Assembly: GCA_019918135.1 (NCBI GenBank)
Contig: WBZZ01004158.1
Coordinates: 251,001 to 315,000 of the forward strand
Source of the DNA: Paulinella micropora
Taxonomy: Eukaryota; Cercozoa; Imbricatea; Euglyphida; Paulinellidae
Length of the DNA stretch: 64,000 nt
Direction: 5' to 3'
Made by a program: the position numbers and the translations under genes
The notes under the pieces: generated by a model
What the model saw: the letters and a program-made list of their open reading frames with translations, nothing else
Told to the model about the DNA's origin: nothing
The model's database searches: none
In this document: piece after piece, positions 50,935-61,890 of the stretch
Layout: every line of letters begins with the position of its first letter
Position numbering within the stretch: the first letter of the stretch is position 1

Positions 50935-53900
50935 ATGCTAGTGCCCGACGCGCCGAACCAGCCGAACGTGCCGGTGCCCATGGCCCCCTTCCAGGAGTGC
51001 CTAGTCCACAGCGCGCTGGTGTGGTCGGTGGCGACGCTGGTCCTCGGCTGCGTGTACGCGGCGCACCAACGGTCGCCACGGCACGTGCGGGCCCTGGTGT
51101 ACAAGCTCAGCGCCGGGTGGTGGGCCCTGCAGTGCCTGGCGCAGGCGTGCTGGCTGGCGGGCCAGCGCTGGCTGTGTGTAGACCTGGCCTGCGGGGCCGG
51201 CCGGGGGGCGCCTGGCCCGCGGGTGAGATCGGGCGCACGTACGCCTGGCTGCTGGGCGGCTGGGCCTACACGCGCCTGGGCGCCTGCCTGCTGCAGTCGT
51301 ACCTGCTGCAGCTGGGTTGCGTGTACCACCAGCCGCTGCCCGCCTGGCTGCTCGGTTGGCACCCGGCCGTGCCGGTGTTGGGCGTGGGCGCGCTGGCGTT
51401 GGGCACGGTGCTGGCCGCGGTGTCCAGCCTGCCCGGCGCGGCGGCGTGGGTCCTGGTCGTAGATGCGGTCGACCTGTGGGTGTGGCTGGCCCAGCTGCTG
51501 GCGTACGTGACGGGCGTGCAACACTGCCCGTGGCGCGTGCGCGTGTCCTGGGTCTGCAACCTGGGCCAGTCGCTGCTGCTGGTGCTCGCCCCCCTGGCGC
51601 ACAGCCCCGAGGTCCAGGAGGAGCTGGCCTACGTGTCCCTGACCAGCCGGCTGCTGAGCCTGGCCGCGCTGGCCTGGGTGGTGGCGCACCTAGTGCCGGC
51701 CGCGCTGTGGGCGTCGCAGCCGGGCAAGCACGAGGCCGCGCGCTGCGAGGACACGATCCAGGCGGAGGGGGCCACGCGGCTGCAGCTGTCCGAGGTGCAG
51801 CGTGGCAGCGACTGGGAGAAGCTTCTGGCCGAGTTCCTGCAGCGGGCGGCGGAAGGGGGGGCCCCCGGCGCGAGCGCCACCGAGGTGCTGCTGGCGGGCG
51901 AAGAAGCCGCCCGGGCCGTGGCCGCGGCGCAGCAGCGGCACGCGCTCGACTGGCGCGCCGCGCTCGCGGGCCCGCTGCCGGCCGGGGTGCTGGTGGGCGG
52001 CTGCTGCGCGGCGGGCGGGCCCGGGGGCCGGGCGCCCGACAGCGCGCGCGAGCTAGAGCTCAAGTTGTGGCGCCTGCAGCGCCAGGGCCCCCCGGGCGCC
52101 AAGCGCGGCCCCGACCCGGCGCTGCCAGCCCTGCGCGGCTGGTGGGCCGGCCTGGACGTGCAGTGGGACGACACCCGCCTGCTCTTGCCGCTAGACACGC
52201 TGTACGCGGGCGTGGAGCTGCGGGTGTGCCTGCTCGAGTTGTTGCTCGTGTTCTGGCTCGACCGCGAGGCGCCCTCCGACCTGCTGCCCCTGCAGCGCGG
52301 GCTGTACTCGGACCTGCAGAGCCTGCTGCGGCTGCCGTCGGCCGAGTCCGAGGGCCTCGTGGGCGTGTGGCTGAGGGCGCAGCTGGCCGGCCACCGCGGC
52401 GCGACCCTGCGCCGTGCGTCCGCCCTAGCCACCGACGTGGTGCTGCGGGTCCTGTTCGCGCTGCAGGCCGCGGGCGACGGCTTCGCCGACGAGACGTTGC
52501 AAACCCTGGTCTTCCAGGCCAGGCTGGACGGCTGGCTGGGGCCGGGGGACGCGACCCCGAAGGAACACCTGCGGCTGCTGCTGCGCCTGCTGCCGCCCGA
52601 CGCCGGGCCCGCCTCGCTCGTGTCCCTCGGCCGCGACGCGCACGCGCGCGCCCAGCTAGTGCTGCACACGCAGCTCGTGCTGGAGCAGCTGCTGCTGGCC
52701 GCGTCGGCGGCCCGCGCCTTCCGGGCCTCGCTGTACAAGGAGCTGGCCCGCCCCCCGGCGCTGGCGTGCCACGCCGCCTGGCAGTGGCTCGGGCAGCCGA
52801 CGGTGCTGGACCACGTGGTGCAGCAGCACCTGCCCGCGGGGGGCCAGCAGCTGCTGGCCACGCTGGCCGAACGCACGGGGCTCCGGCTGGGCGTGGGCGC
52901 GTGGCTGGCCGCGTCCGGGCTCACCGACTTTCTGGCGCGGCACTCGGCCTGCACGTCGTCGCTGCTCTTCCTGGCCTTGCTCGCCCGGGCCCGCGGCGCC
53001 GATCCGCGCGGGGCGGGCGGCTTCCTGCCGCGCGCGCTCGTCGTGTACCAGCCCGGCGCGGACACGGCGCCCCGGCGCCTGCGCCTGGAGCCCTTGTTGT
53101 GCCTGCTGCTGCGGCAGCTGCTGCACGGCGGGGCCCTGCGGAGCGCCCCGGCCGGCCGGACACGGGGCGCGCCCGCCGGCCTATGGCAGGACGAGGATCA
53201 CCCGTTGGGCAAGGTGCTGCTAGCGCTCCTCGTGGCCGGCTGGCTCGTGGTCGTGGACCCGCGGCTGCGCGAGGAAACCCCCGCCGCGGCCGGGGCGGCG
53301 CCCGCGGACGGCCGCGGCCGGCGCCCGCTGGACGGCTCGTCGGCCCTGGCGGCCCTGCTCGGCCCCCTGGGCGCCCCGCAGTGGCTCGGCCGGTGGCTGG
53401 AGGCCGTGTGGGAGCGCGCCCGCCCCGAGGGGGAGGGGGTCTGGCACGCCGACCCGCGCTGCCCGCTCCATCCCTACGCCGAGACGGTGGTGGCCTGCAG
53501 TGCCGGCCTGCCCCGCAAGCTCCAGCGCCTGCAGCAGGGCCAGCCCGAGCGGGACCTGTGGCTGCTGTACTCGTTGCACGGCGAGCAGGGGCTGCGCGCC
53601 CTGTTCCCCGACGAGTGCGCGTCGGCGTCGCCCGAGGGCCAGGTCACGTGGGGCGAGCTGCTGCCGCAGCTGCGCGACTGCCTGCCGCCCGCCATGCTGG
53701 CCCGCTTCGTCGTGGCGCTGCACGAGGCCATGCGGCGCGCGGCCGACGAGTCCGCCTGCTGGGAGCAGGAGTTGGCTCTCTGCCCCGAACTCGCGACCTG
53801 GCGGCCCTACCTGCAGCAGAGCTTCACGCAGCTAGAGGACTCGACCGAGTACGGGCTCGTGGCCCACGCGGGCGGGCTGTCCGTCGCGGCGCAGCCACCG

Positions 53901-54069
53901 CGGGCCGCGCGGCCCGCGCGGCCCAGGACCTCCAAGCGGCACTCCCTCATCCAGCTCCTGCGCGGCGCGGCCCAGCCCAGGCCCCACGCGCCGCCCCCCC
54001 CAGGCGCCGCCGGCGTAAGCCTAGGCGCCCCCCCCCCCCCGCTTCCCCCCCTCCTGTGCACGCGCTCTT

Positions 54070-54114
<45 letters not shown>

Positions 54115-54125
54115 CACTCGAGTAG
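50935..54125 (+). CDS. Large multi-pass membrane protein with long cytoplasmic-type domain, one frame break
   Basis: Start ATG 50935 (MLVPDAPNQPN). The first 300 residues contain about seven hydrophobic helices (ALVWSVATLVLGCVYA, WWALQCLAQACWLA, RLGACLLQSYLLQLG, VLGVGALALGTVLAAV, LLLVLAPLAHS, LLSLAALAWVVAHLV). The frame shifts near 51205 in a G-run. About 730 mostly helical soluble residues follow, with Arg-rich loops, and the C-terminus runs into a (TC)n microsatellite coding (SL)n before the stop. A 7-TM plus regulatory-domain receptor is one reading; I see no decisive motif. The (TC)n followed by CAG resembles a splice acceptor, so the real last exon may differ. Confidence 0.55.
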
Positions 54126-54451
54126 GCTAGGGGCGTGGGCTCTGCCCCGCAGGAGCAGCCACGACAGATCGCGCACCGGGCGTCCCGGCCGAGCGTCGTC
54201 CTGACTCAGTAAAACCCGAGCCCACGCAGCACGCACCACTACGCTCCCCCCCCGCCTCCACTTGGCCTCTCTTTCCTTCCCCTCCCCTCGGGGGGGGGCG
54301 TCTCTCTTTCCCTCCTTCCCTCCGCCGGCCGAGGGCGAGGTTATGCGTACCAGGCTCTAGGGCTTCCCTTCCCCCCTCTCTTAAACTCTGCCCAATCAAC
54401 CGGGGAGGAGCCCTAGCTTTTCGTCGTCTGGTGCCGGCTCAGCGGCCCGCC

Positions 54452-56641
54452 ATGTACGTAGTGCTGTTGTTAGCTGCCTGCCTCTGGCCCTCCGCCCGGC
54501 CTTACTGCGCCTACGAGTGGCGCGAGCGGCGGCCATCAGACTTGGTCCTGGACCTCTGGGTGCCGGCGGGCGGGGACGCCTGGACGCTGCCGGCGGGGGG
54601 TGCCGTCTACGGCAACGGCACGGCCGCCCGCCGCCGGCGCCTAGCGCAGGGGAGCGGCTCTCTCTTTTGGGTGTTCTGGGGCGACGGCACGCCCGTCCAG
54701 CGCTGCAGCGACGCCGAGCCGTGCACGCACGCGTTCGCGGTGGCCAGCCTAGTCACGGTGATCGTGGACGGGCCCGTCGTAGACTGGGCCATGACGCCGG
54801 CCTGGCGCGAGGGGCTGACGAGTTTCGTCGAGCTGCGGCGCATCCACCAGTGGGGTGGGCTGCAGCTGGCCCCCAGCACGGGGTACCACTTCTACGGCGA
54901 GGAGTCGCTCGTGTCGCTGCCACCCCTCGCGGACCTCGACACGTCGCATGTCAGCAACCTGGCCTTTAGCTTTGCCCGCCTGTCGGCAAACGCGTGCTTC
55001 GACGTGTCGGGCCTGCGGACCGACTCGGCCGAGACGCTGCGCGCGGCGTTCGCGAACTCGCCGTGCCTCACGTTTGCCGACACCAGCGCTTGGGACCTAT
55101 CGCAAGTGCGGGACGTGTCGTTTATGTTCGCCGGCACGGGTGCGGCGTCGATCGGCGGGCTGGAAACGTGGAACGTATCTCGCGTCGTGAACGCCACCGG
55201 CATGTTCGCGGACGCCGCCGCGCTGCAGGCCGACCTGTCGCGCTGGGCGCTGGACAGCCTGCAGGACGCCACCAGCATGCTGGCGGGCGCGCCGCTACTG
55301 GCGCGGAATTTCAGCGGCTGGGCCGTGAACTGGACGCAGCAGACGTGCCTGCAGCTAGTGGAGTCGGCGCAGCTCATGAACTGGCAGGCGCCGCTGGCGT
55401 GCCAGGCCTGGCTGCCCTCCGAGACGCCGTCGCAATCGGTCACCCCTACCCGGACGCCCAGCGGCTCGGTGACGCCCAGCGGCTCGGCGACGCCCAGCGG
55501 CTCCGTGACGCCCACCAGCTCGATGACGCCCACCAGCTCCGTGACACCCTCCGTGACGCCGACCGTGTCAATGACGCCCGCACCTTCGCTGACAGCCTCT
55601 GCGACGCGCACCAGCTCCCCAACCTTGTCGGTGACGCCCAGCACCTCGGTGACGCCGACCAGCTCCGTGACGCCCAGCACCTCGGTGACGCCGACCAGCT
55701 CCGTGACGCCCAGCACCTCGGTGACGCCGACCAGCTCCGTGACGCCCACCACCTCGGTGACGCCGACCAGCTCCGTGACGCCCACCACCTCGGTGACGCC
55801 GACCAGCTCCGTGACGCCGACCGTTTCAGTCACGCCCAGCACCTCGGTGACACCCACCACCTCGGCGACACGGTCCGCGACGTCGACCGTTTCAGTCACG
55901 CCCAGCACCTCGGTGACGCCGACCAGCTCCGTGACGCCTAGTATTTCCGTGACGGCGACCATTTCCGTGACGCGGACGCCCACCATTTCTGTGACGTCCA
56001 CTATTTCCGTGACGGCGACGTCCACCCTTTCCGTGTCGTCTAGTATTTCCGTGACGCCCAGTATTTCCGTGACACGCACACCCACCCTTTCCGTGACGCC
56101 CACCACCTCGGTGACGCCCAGTATTTCCGTGACGCGCACACCCACTGTTTCCGTGACGCCCACGATCTCCGTGACGCCGACGCCCACCCTCTCCGTGACA
56201 CCGACCATTTCCGTGACACCGTCCGTGACACCCTCCCGCACGCCGACGGTCTCCGTGACACCGACCATTTCCGTGACGGCAACGCCGACTATCTCCGTGA
56301 CGCGTACCATAACGCCCACGAGCACACAGACACCAACGAGATCTCCCAGCATCTCAACCACCGCGACGCCTTCCGTCAGCGACCAAAGCATTACCCCCGG
56401 GTCCAGTACCACAAATTCACTCACTGTCACTTTTAATAATCTCTATCTCGTCCAGTGCCCTACTTTTGTTAACAGAGATAATTGGGATACGTCTATACCT
56501 AATTACTACGGTGACCAGTTCTCGGTTTCCTGGACGAACTATGTCTCGCCTAACAGGGTTACCGTCACGGTTACACGTTTGGACAGTAGTGGGGGGTGGG
56601 GATTGATCGTGAAGTTTACGTGCAGGGGATACATTCTGTAG
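54452..56641 (+). CDS. Secreted PKD/BspA-like protein with mucin-like Ser/Thr/Pro region
   Basis: 729 residues from ATG 54452. Signal peptide MYVVLLLAACLWPSARPYC. One PKD-like domain (FWVFWGDGTPVQRC...CTHAF), then BspA/DUF285-type repeats (SAWDLSQVRDVSFMF, ETWNVSRVVNATGMF), so it is a divergent relative of the 24-32 kb array. Residues about 330-640 are a mucin-like tract of TPTSSVTPSTSV-type units, expected to be heavily O-glycosylated and extended. The last 75 residues (QCPTFVNRDNWDTSIP...FTCRGYIL) form a separate small beta-type domain with lower-GC codons. Intact. Likely a spike or fibre-like surface or secreted adhesin (inference). Confidence 0.75.
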   Translation: MYVVLLLAACLWPSARPYCAYEWRERRPSDLVLDLWVPAGGDAWTLPAGGAVYGNGTAARRRRLAQGSGSLFWVFWGDGTPVQRCSDAEPCTHAFAVASLVTVIVDGPVVDWAMTPAWREGLTSFVELRRIHQWGGLQLAPSTGYHFYGEESLVSLPPLADLDTSHVSNLAFSFARLSANACFDVSGLRTDSAETLRAAFANSPCLTFADTSAWDLSQVRDVSFMFAGTGAASIGGLETWNVSRVVNATGMFADAAALQADLSRWALDSLQDATSMLAGAPLLARNFSGWAVNWTQQTCLQLVESAQLMNWQAPLACQAWLPSETPSQSVTPTRTPSGSVTPSGSATPSGSVTPTSSMTPTSSVTPSVTPTVSMTPAPSLTASATRTSSPTLSVTPSTSVTPTSSVTPSTSVTPTSSVTPSTSVTPTSSVTPTTSVTPTSSVTPTTSVTPTSSVTPTVSVTPSTSVTPTTSATRSATSTVSVTPSTSVTPTSSVTPSISVTATISVTRTPTISVTSTISVTATSTLSVSSSISVTPSISVTRTPTLSVTPTTSVTPSISVTRTPTVSVTPTISVTPTPTLSVTPTISVTPSVTPSRTPTVSVTPTISVTATPTISVTRTITPTSTQTPTRSPSISTTATPSVSDQSITPGSSTTNSLTVTFNNLYLVQCPTFVNRDNWDTSIPNYYGDQFSVSWTNYVSPNRVTVTVTRLDSSGGWGLIVKFTCRGYIL
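55430..56345 (+). repeat. Coding repeat of the mucin-like tract
   Basis: Imperfect 15- and 30-bp units built from CCGTGACGCCGACC, AGCACCTCGGTGACGCC and ATTTCCGTGACG, encoding TP-T-S/I-SV repeats. No frame break in more than 900 bp, in contrast to many nonrepetitive genes nearby. Confidence 0.85.
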
Positions 56642-57234
56642 TAAAGAAGTAGGGGAGCGGCTGCACGCTCGCGCCGCTTGCATGTCGCAACGTGTACGCC
56701 GTCGCTTACATTAATTTAGTTAACGAGAAGAGCGGGGCAGCTCCGACTGGTACTTATTAAGACTTGGCTTTCACTTGCAATGGGTATTATATGTATATAT
56801 ATTTAATACTGAAAGGGTGTGAGAAACTGTATTGATAGCAAGAGTAAAAGCAAGGGTTGAAGTTGCTATCCAACTTGCCGATGGCAGGCAATGGCTTTTT
56901 CTCGCAACAGGACCTCTGCTGATGGCTGATAGTGTCTGTTGCCAGCCTAGCTTTCCTGCCGACCAACCCTGTACTTTCTTAGCCTTTCCCCCACACTCTC
57001 ATTGCTAGTAGCACACGCCTACCACCCGTAGTGGTTATCCCTGGCGAGTTCCGGGTGGTGCGCTTGCGCCAGAGTGGTGTGAGGGTAGCAGAGTTTGCGG
57101 GGAGGTAAGAGGGTACCACAGGCTCTGAGGGAGGGAGGAAGGGTGTCTGTCTTGCCGGCAGGTAAACGCCACTGGGGGAGAGCGCCGTGCACCCCCCCCC
57201 CTCTCACTTTCCTTCATTCCCCCCTCCCCCGAGC
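56642..57234. other. Lower-GC intergenic region
   Basis: Marked drop in GC (TATATGTATATATATTTAAT near 56790). No supported ORF. This is where the composition of the window changes. Confidence 0.4.
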
Positions 57235-57660
57235 TTACTCGATGTCGCTGCCGCCGCCGCCGCCTGCCCCGTCGTCGTCGGAGCTGCCGTCGTCCGGCCG
57301 GTGGTCTTCGCAGACGAGTGCCAGCGCGTCGCCCACGACGGCGGCCGCGGGCGCCTGGCACACGTGGCAGCTGCCGTTCAGCAGGCGCCGGCACAGTTGC
57401 AGCTCCGCCCGGGAGCAGACGTAGCACATGCCCTGCCACGCCGGGAACACGAAGAAGCGCGCCACCTGGTAGCAGCGCCGGCCGGGCACATCCGTGGCGC
57501 AGAGTAGGTAACTCCCGTCCAGTTGGTAGCCCTTCTTGCTGAGGGCCTCGGTGTAGCCCATCAGCGTGCCACACGCATGGCAGCCCCCTTCGGTGCCGTC
57601 CTCGAACAGCTGGTACTTGTTGCGCCGGGCGCAGCCCTCCCGCACACAAGTCCACGTCCT
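57235..57660 (-). CDS. Zinc-ribbon-like small protein with acidic tail, 5' end uncertain
   Basis: About 140 residues reading toward 57235. Cys pairs: CVREGC near 57640, CHAC near 57580, CYVC near 57430 and CHVC near 57360, plus a Cys-Glu-Asp-His near the end, consistent with several zinc sites. The tail is acidic and Gly/Ser-rich (PDDGSSDDDGAGG...). No in-frame ATG at the start of the conserved part; the frame extends upstream beyond 57660, so a 5' exon is likely. Family not recognised. Confidence 0.45.
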   Translation of the reverse strand, partial: RTWTCVREGCARRNKYQLFEDGTEGGCHACGTLMGYTEALSKKGYQLDGSYLLCATDVPGRRCYQVARFFVFPAWQGMCYVCSRAELQLCRRLLNGSCHVCQAPAAAVVGDALALVCEDHRPDDGSSDDDGAGGGGGSDIE

Positions 57661-58419
57661 ACGCCACAGACACGCACAGACACGCTCAGGCTTATAGAAA
57701 CACGCGTGCAGCTACCGAGCCACCCGCACACGCACACACAGAGAGAGAGAAAGCGTTAGAAAGAGAGAGAAGAGAGAAGGAGGAAGCAGAGGTGAGTGGA
57801 CTTTTTCGACTGTCGGTACATGACGAGGCCGGAGATGGTCCTACAGGGAACACGACAGCGGTGGCACACCAGCACACACGCACACCAACGGGCACAGCAG
57901 TGTCAAGCAGCAGCGGCGGGGCGCCCGCGGGCGACGGCCAAGAGGGACCGAGAGTTCAGGAAGGACGCCTCGGCCGCGCGCTGCTCACTCTCCCAATCGA
58001 TGTCCCCCCGGCCGGGCGCGGGGCCTTGCCGCCTGGTAGCGGCCGGCGCGGGGCCTTGCCGCCTGGTAGCGGCAGGCGCGGAACCTTGCCACCTAGCAGC
58101 GGCCGGCGTGGAACCTTGCCGCCTAACAACGGTCTGGCCGTCGAGCCGCCTGGGGGGTGTGTGCGCGCCCGGCCTGCGTCACCGCGGTAGAGTTTCGACT
58201 CCCGCTCTGCCTTGGCCTCGGGGTACAGCTTCGACTCGCGCTCTGCCTTGGCCTCGGGGTACAGCTTCGACTCAGGGTAGCACTGTGCGCCGTGTGTCAG
58301 CAGCTGGTCCACTTCGTCCGGCGGGTCGTAAGGCATACGGCCCCGCGGATATCTAGGCTGGACGCAGGCTTCCGGGCTGCCCGGACCTAGGGGCGCGGAC
58401 TCCACTGGGAGCTGTCCCA
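57661..58419. other. Repeat-rich region without a supported gene
   Basis: Includes a GA-rich stretch (57737-57790) and a 27-28 bp tandem repeat with GGGGCCTTGCCGCCTGGTAGC (58010-58140, four to five copies), then a 37-bp CTCTGCCTTGGCCTCGGGGTA repeat near 58200-58270. ORFs here are translations of the repeats. Confidence 0.5.
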
Positions 58420-60596
58420 CTACGGGCCAAAACAGACAGCGAACATGAGCAACTGAACCTCTGTCGCAGCCGGCGCGGCGGGCGGGGGCAGCAGCAGCGG
58501 CAGAGCGCAATGGACCGGTAGGGGGCGAGCCGAACAGCAGCGGCAGCGGGGAGACGGGTGACAGCCCTGAAAGCCAGGGTGTGCGTATACGGCTGTGCGG
58601 CGTGGAGCGTGTGTGTGTAGGAGAGCGTGCTTGCAAGGGGAGGGGCGAGCACTAGGTCTGGGGACAAGAGTACCCGACAGGTAGATTTCCAGGGGCGAGG
58701 CAAAGCGCACCCCCGGCCAGCCAGGGCCCGGCGGAGGGGCGCCCCCCACGCCGGCCGGGGTGCTAGCGCTCTGCTCACTCGCGGGCGGTGCGTCCTGAGC
58801 AGGCGGCTCGGGCGACGCTAGCTCCGCCCCCCGGCCTCCGCCGGGTGCACCCTCGACCCCCGAGACACCCTCCTCTGGGCTGTCGGACTCCTCTGAGCTG
58901 TCAGAGTCCTCCTCATCCTCCAAAACACCCCCCGCTGGGCTCTCCGGCTCGGACTCCACTTCTTCTAGCTCCTCAAGCACTGCTTCTTCCTCACCCCGCG
59001 CACCGGCCACGGGCCCCGCTCCCTCCTCGCCCCGTGCGTGTGCCGAGGGAGCCACGGGCTCCGCTCCCTCGTCCCGTGCGTGTGCCGACGGAGCAGGGGA
59101 TTCCGCTCCCTCGTCCCGTGCGTGTGCCGACGGAGCAGGGGATTCCGCTCCCTCGTCCCGTGCGTGTGCCGACGAAGCCGGGGATTCCGCTCCCTCGTCC
59201 CGTGCGTGTGCCGACGAAGCCGGGGATTCCGCTCCCTCGTCCCGTACGCAGGCCGCTCCCTCGTCCCGTGCGTGTGCCGCCGCCGCAGCCACGGACCCCG
59301 CTCCCTCGTCTCGTACGTAGGTCGCTCCCTCGTCCCGTGCTGTGCCGCCGCCGCAGCCACGGGCCCCGCTCCCTCGTCTCGTACGTAGGTCGCTCCCTCG
59401 CCCCGTGCGTGTGCCGACGGAGCAGGGGATTCCGCTCCCTCGTCCCGTACGTAGGCCGCTCCCTCGCCCCGTGCGTGTGCCGCCGCCGCAGCCACGGGCC
59501 CCGCTCCCTCGTCCCGTACGTAGGCCGCTCCCTCGCCCCGTGCGTGTGCCGCCGCCGCAGCCACGGGCCCCGCTCCCTCGTCCCGTACGCAGGCAGCCCC
59601 CGAAGCCACGGGCCCCGCTCCCTCGTCCCGTACGCAGGCAGCCCCCGAAGCCACGGGCCCCGCTCCCTCGTCCCGTACGCAGGCCGCTCCCTCGCCCCGT
59701 GCGTGTGCCGCCGCCGCAGCCACGGGCCCCGCTCCCTCGTCCCGTACGCAGGCAGCCCCCGAAGCCACGGGCCCCGCTCCCTCGTCCCGTACGCAGGCCG
59801 CTCCCTCGCCCCGTGCGTGTGCCGCCGCCGCAGCCACGGGCCCCGCTCCCTCGTCCCGTACGCAGGCCGCTCCCTCGCCCCGTGCGTGTGCCGACGGAGC
59901 CGGGGATTCCTCTCCCTCGTCTCGTACGTGTGCCGCCGCCGCAGCCACGGGCCCCGCTCCCTCGTCCCGTACGCAGGCAGCCCCCGAAGCCACGGGCCCC
60001 GCTCCCTCGTCCCGTACGCAGGCCGCTCCCTCGCCCCGTGCGTGTGCCGACGGAGCCGGGGATTCCTCTCCCTCGTCTCGTACGTGTGCCGCCGCCGCAG
60101 CCACGGGCCCCGCTCCCTCGTCCCGTACGCAGGCCGCTCCCTCGCCCCGTGCGTGTGCCGCCGCCGCAGCCACGGGCCCCGCTCCCTCGCCCCGTGCGTG
60201 TGCCGACGGAGCCGGGGATTCCTCTCCCTCGTCCCGTACGTAGGCCGCCCCCTCGCCCCGTACGCAGGCAGCCCCCGAAGCCACTGGCCCCGCTCCCTCC
60301 TCACCGCGTGCGTCCACAGACAAGGCCACGGGCTCGACTGGCTCGGGCGGGGTCTGGCGCTCGAAGATGTTGTTCAAGACCCGACGTGGCCGGCGGGGCG
60401 GAGCGTAGAGAAAGTCGGGGGCCCAGTGCTTAGGCCGGCCAGCTACTGCTGCCAGGCGGGCAGACCGTGGCCGTCCTTCCCGGGCCGAGGCGGGGGTCGG
60501 CAGGCGGCCCTCGGCGCGGCTGCTGTCAGTCTGCAACAGCCAGCCACAGCACACCGTGAGTTGCACGAGGCACACCATGAGTTGCACGAGGGGCAT
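58420..60596 (-). CDS. Highly repetitive Ala/Gly/Glu/Arg protein with signal-like start, one frame break
   Basis: Start ATG 60596; a hydrophobic leader (MPLVQLMVCLVQLTVCCGWL) suggests secretion. After about 110 residues comes a long array of short modules in varied order (HARGEGA, CVRDEGA, GPVAAAAA, ESPAPSA), each centred on RDEG or RGEG. Near 59340 one base is missing (CGTGCTGTGCC for CGTGCGTGTGCC) and the array continues in the next frame. A strongly acidic Glu/Ser/Asp stretch follows (58850-58980). The end is uncertain; downstream of about 58680 the sequence looks less protein-like. Function unknown. Confidence 0.5.
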
Positions 60597-61371
60597 GCTC
60601 TTGCCTGCCTAATCCTTCGCCCTCTGGCTGCTCCCGCCCGCAGACAACGCACACTGCTGCCGCCACTCTCTTTGCTCCAGCCCTGGCCTCTGCTAACAAG
60701 GAAAACAGACAGCGCGGGTAGTACCTCTGGGGTGGCAAGGGGAGGGGGCACCGGTCCGCCTGGTGTGATGAACGGTGTCCGTGCACTGGACTTCTTGTGT
60801 TCCCTAGCCGCCGCACGCCGTCTGCGTCCGGCGACCGTACCCTCCGGTTGCCCCTCGGGCGCCAGTGATGGTGCAGGGGTGGTTGAACGAGCTCGGATCG
60901 CCCTAGTGGACCGTCGTCCTCTGCGGCTGGACATCAATGAACCTGTGCAGCACAACCAACAATAGTCAAGTCAACGAGGGAGAAGCATGCCCCGCCACAC
61001 TGTCCCTTCACTGTCCACCCCCTTTCCTCCCAACCGATGTCTGTCACTGTCCCTCTGCCTGTGTGTTGTCTCTCTCTCTGTGTCTCTCTGCCTGGGCGTA
61101 GGTCTCTCTGCCTGTGTGTATGTCTCTGTGCGTGGGTGTGCCTCTGTGTGTGTGTGCCTCTTTCTCTGTATCTCTTCCTCCCTCTCCAGCACAGAGCAAT
61201 GTAATGAGTGCAGAACAGACAAGAGCAAACTATTTCAAGAACTTGGAGGTGACGGTTGCTTCTTCAAGAACTTAAAGGATAACGGCTAGCACAAGCGAGC
61301 ATAACCGACACATCGAGGGTGCACCAAGAAAGCCAGACGCGTCTACCCCCTCTTTCGATCCCACTCTAGCT
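60597..61371 (+). other. Possible exons of a small spliced gene around a pyrimidine-rich stretch
   Basis: A 65-codon ORF from ATG 60768 to 60965, then a CT/GT-rich tract (60995-61188) ending CCTCTCCAG, followed by a protein-like open segment 61190-61289 (EQCNECRTDKSKLFQ...) ending in TAG. The tract-plus-CAG looks like a 3' splice site. I could not find a unique donor that joins the two in frame. Confidence 0.3.
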
Positions 61372-61601
61372 ATGGAAGCACACGAGCCAGGACAGGCTGA
61401 CGAGCCAGGGCAGGCAATAGCAGACATTGCTACAGTGGCCTCGGGTAAAAAAATCCTCAAGCTCCCAGACTTGTCTCTGGAGTGAGTTCTTAATGAGACC
61501 CTCCATTGCCAACCATTCCTCTTCTTGACAGCACTACACTGAATCCTGGTTATGTTCCTGGCCACCACACCGCTTGCTCTGCTGGCATATGTAGTGCCTG
61601 A
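61372..61601 (+). CDS. Small spliced ORF (candidate), exons 61372-61481 and 61532-61601
   Basis: ATG 61372 opens a short acidic ORF (MEAHEPGQADEPG...). At 61482 a perfect GTGAGT donor and at 61531 a CTTCTTGACAG acceptor define a 50-bp intron; removal continues the frame to TGA 61601, giving about 59 residues. Unspliced, the ORF stops at 61485 inside the donor. No family recognised. Confidence 0.35.
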
Positions 61602-61689
61602 ACTTGCTGCAAAGAGCAAGCTTCTAAGAAAAGAGCTTCTGTCCCAGGTACATGCACGCTCTATCTTGTGGCTGGCTTAGGAGCAGAAG

Positions 61690-61890
61690 GGGGCCAGAAA
61701 AACCCGTTTTTTCCGGTAGGTCTTGCCGATTCGAAACGGGCCGGAAGCCCGTCTCCCCGGCCCGTTTTCGAACCGAAACGGGCCAAAAACCCGTCTTTCC
61801 GTCCGGCCCGTTTCCGAACCGAAACGGGCCAAAAGCCCGTCTTTCCGTCCGGCCCGTTTCCGAACCCAAGCGGGGCCGGCAGCCTCTTTC
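61690..61890. repeat. Diverged relative of the 128-bp palindromic satellite
   Basis: Three or four units carrying GAAACGGGCC...GCCCGTTT, with AACGGGCCAAAAGCCCGT-type palindromes and CCGTCCGGCCCGTTTCCGAA linkers. The palindrome plan and the phrase TCTTGCCGA-flanking-GGCC match the array at 14795-15541 although the linkers differ. Noncoding. Confidence 0.75.

Noticed and set aside
58788-60965. A 725-codon plus-strand ORF opposite the repetitive gene
   Set aside because: It is the complement of the RDEG/RGEG repeat (Arg/Pro/Leu/Ser-rich, no domain), lacks a signal-like start, and the minus strand has ATG plus a hydrophobic leader and an acidic tail.
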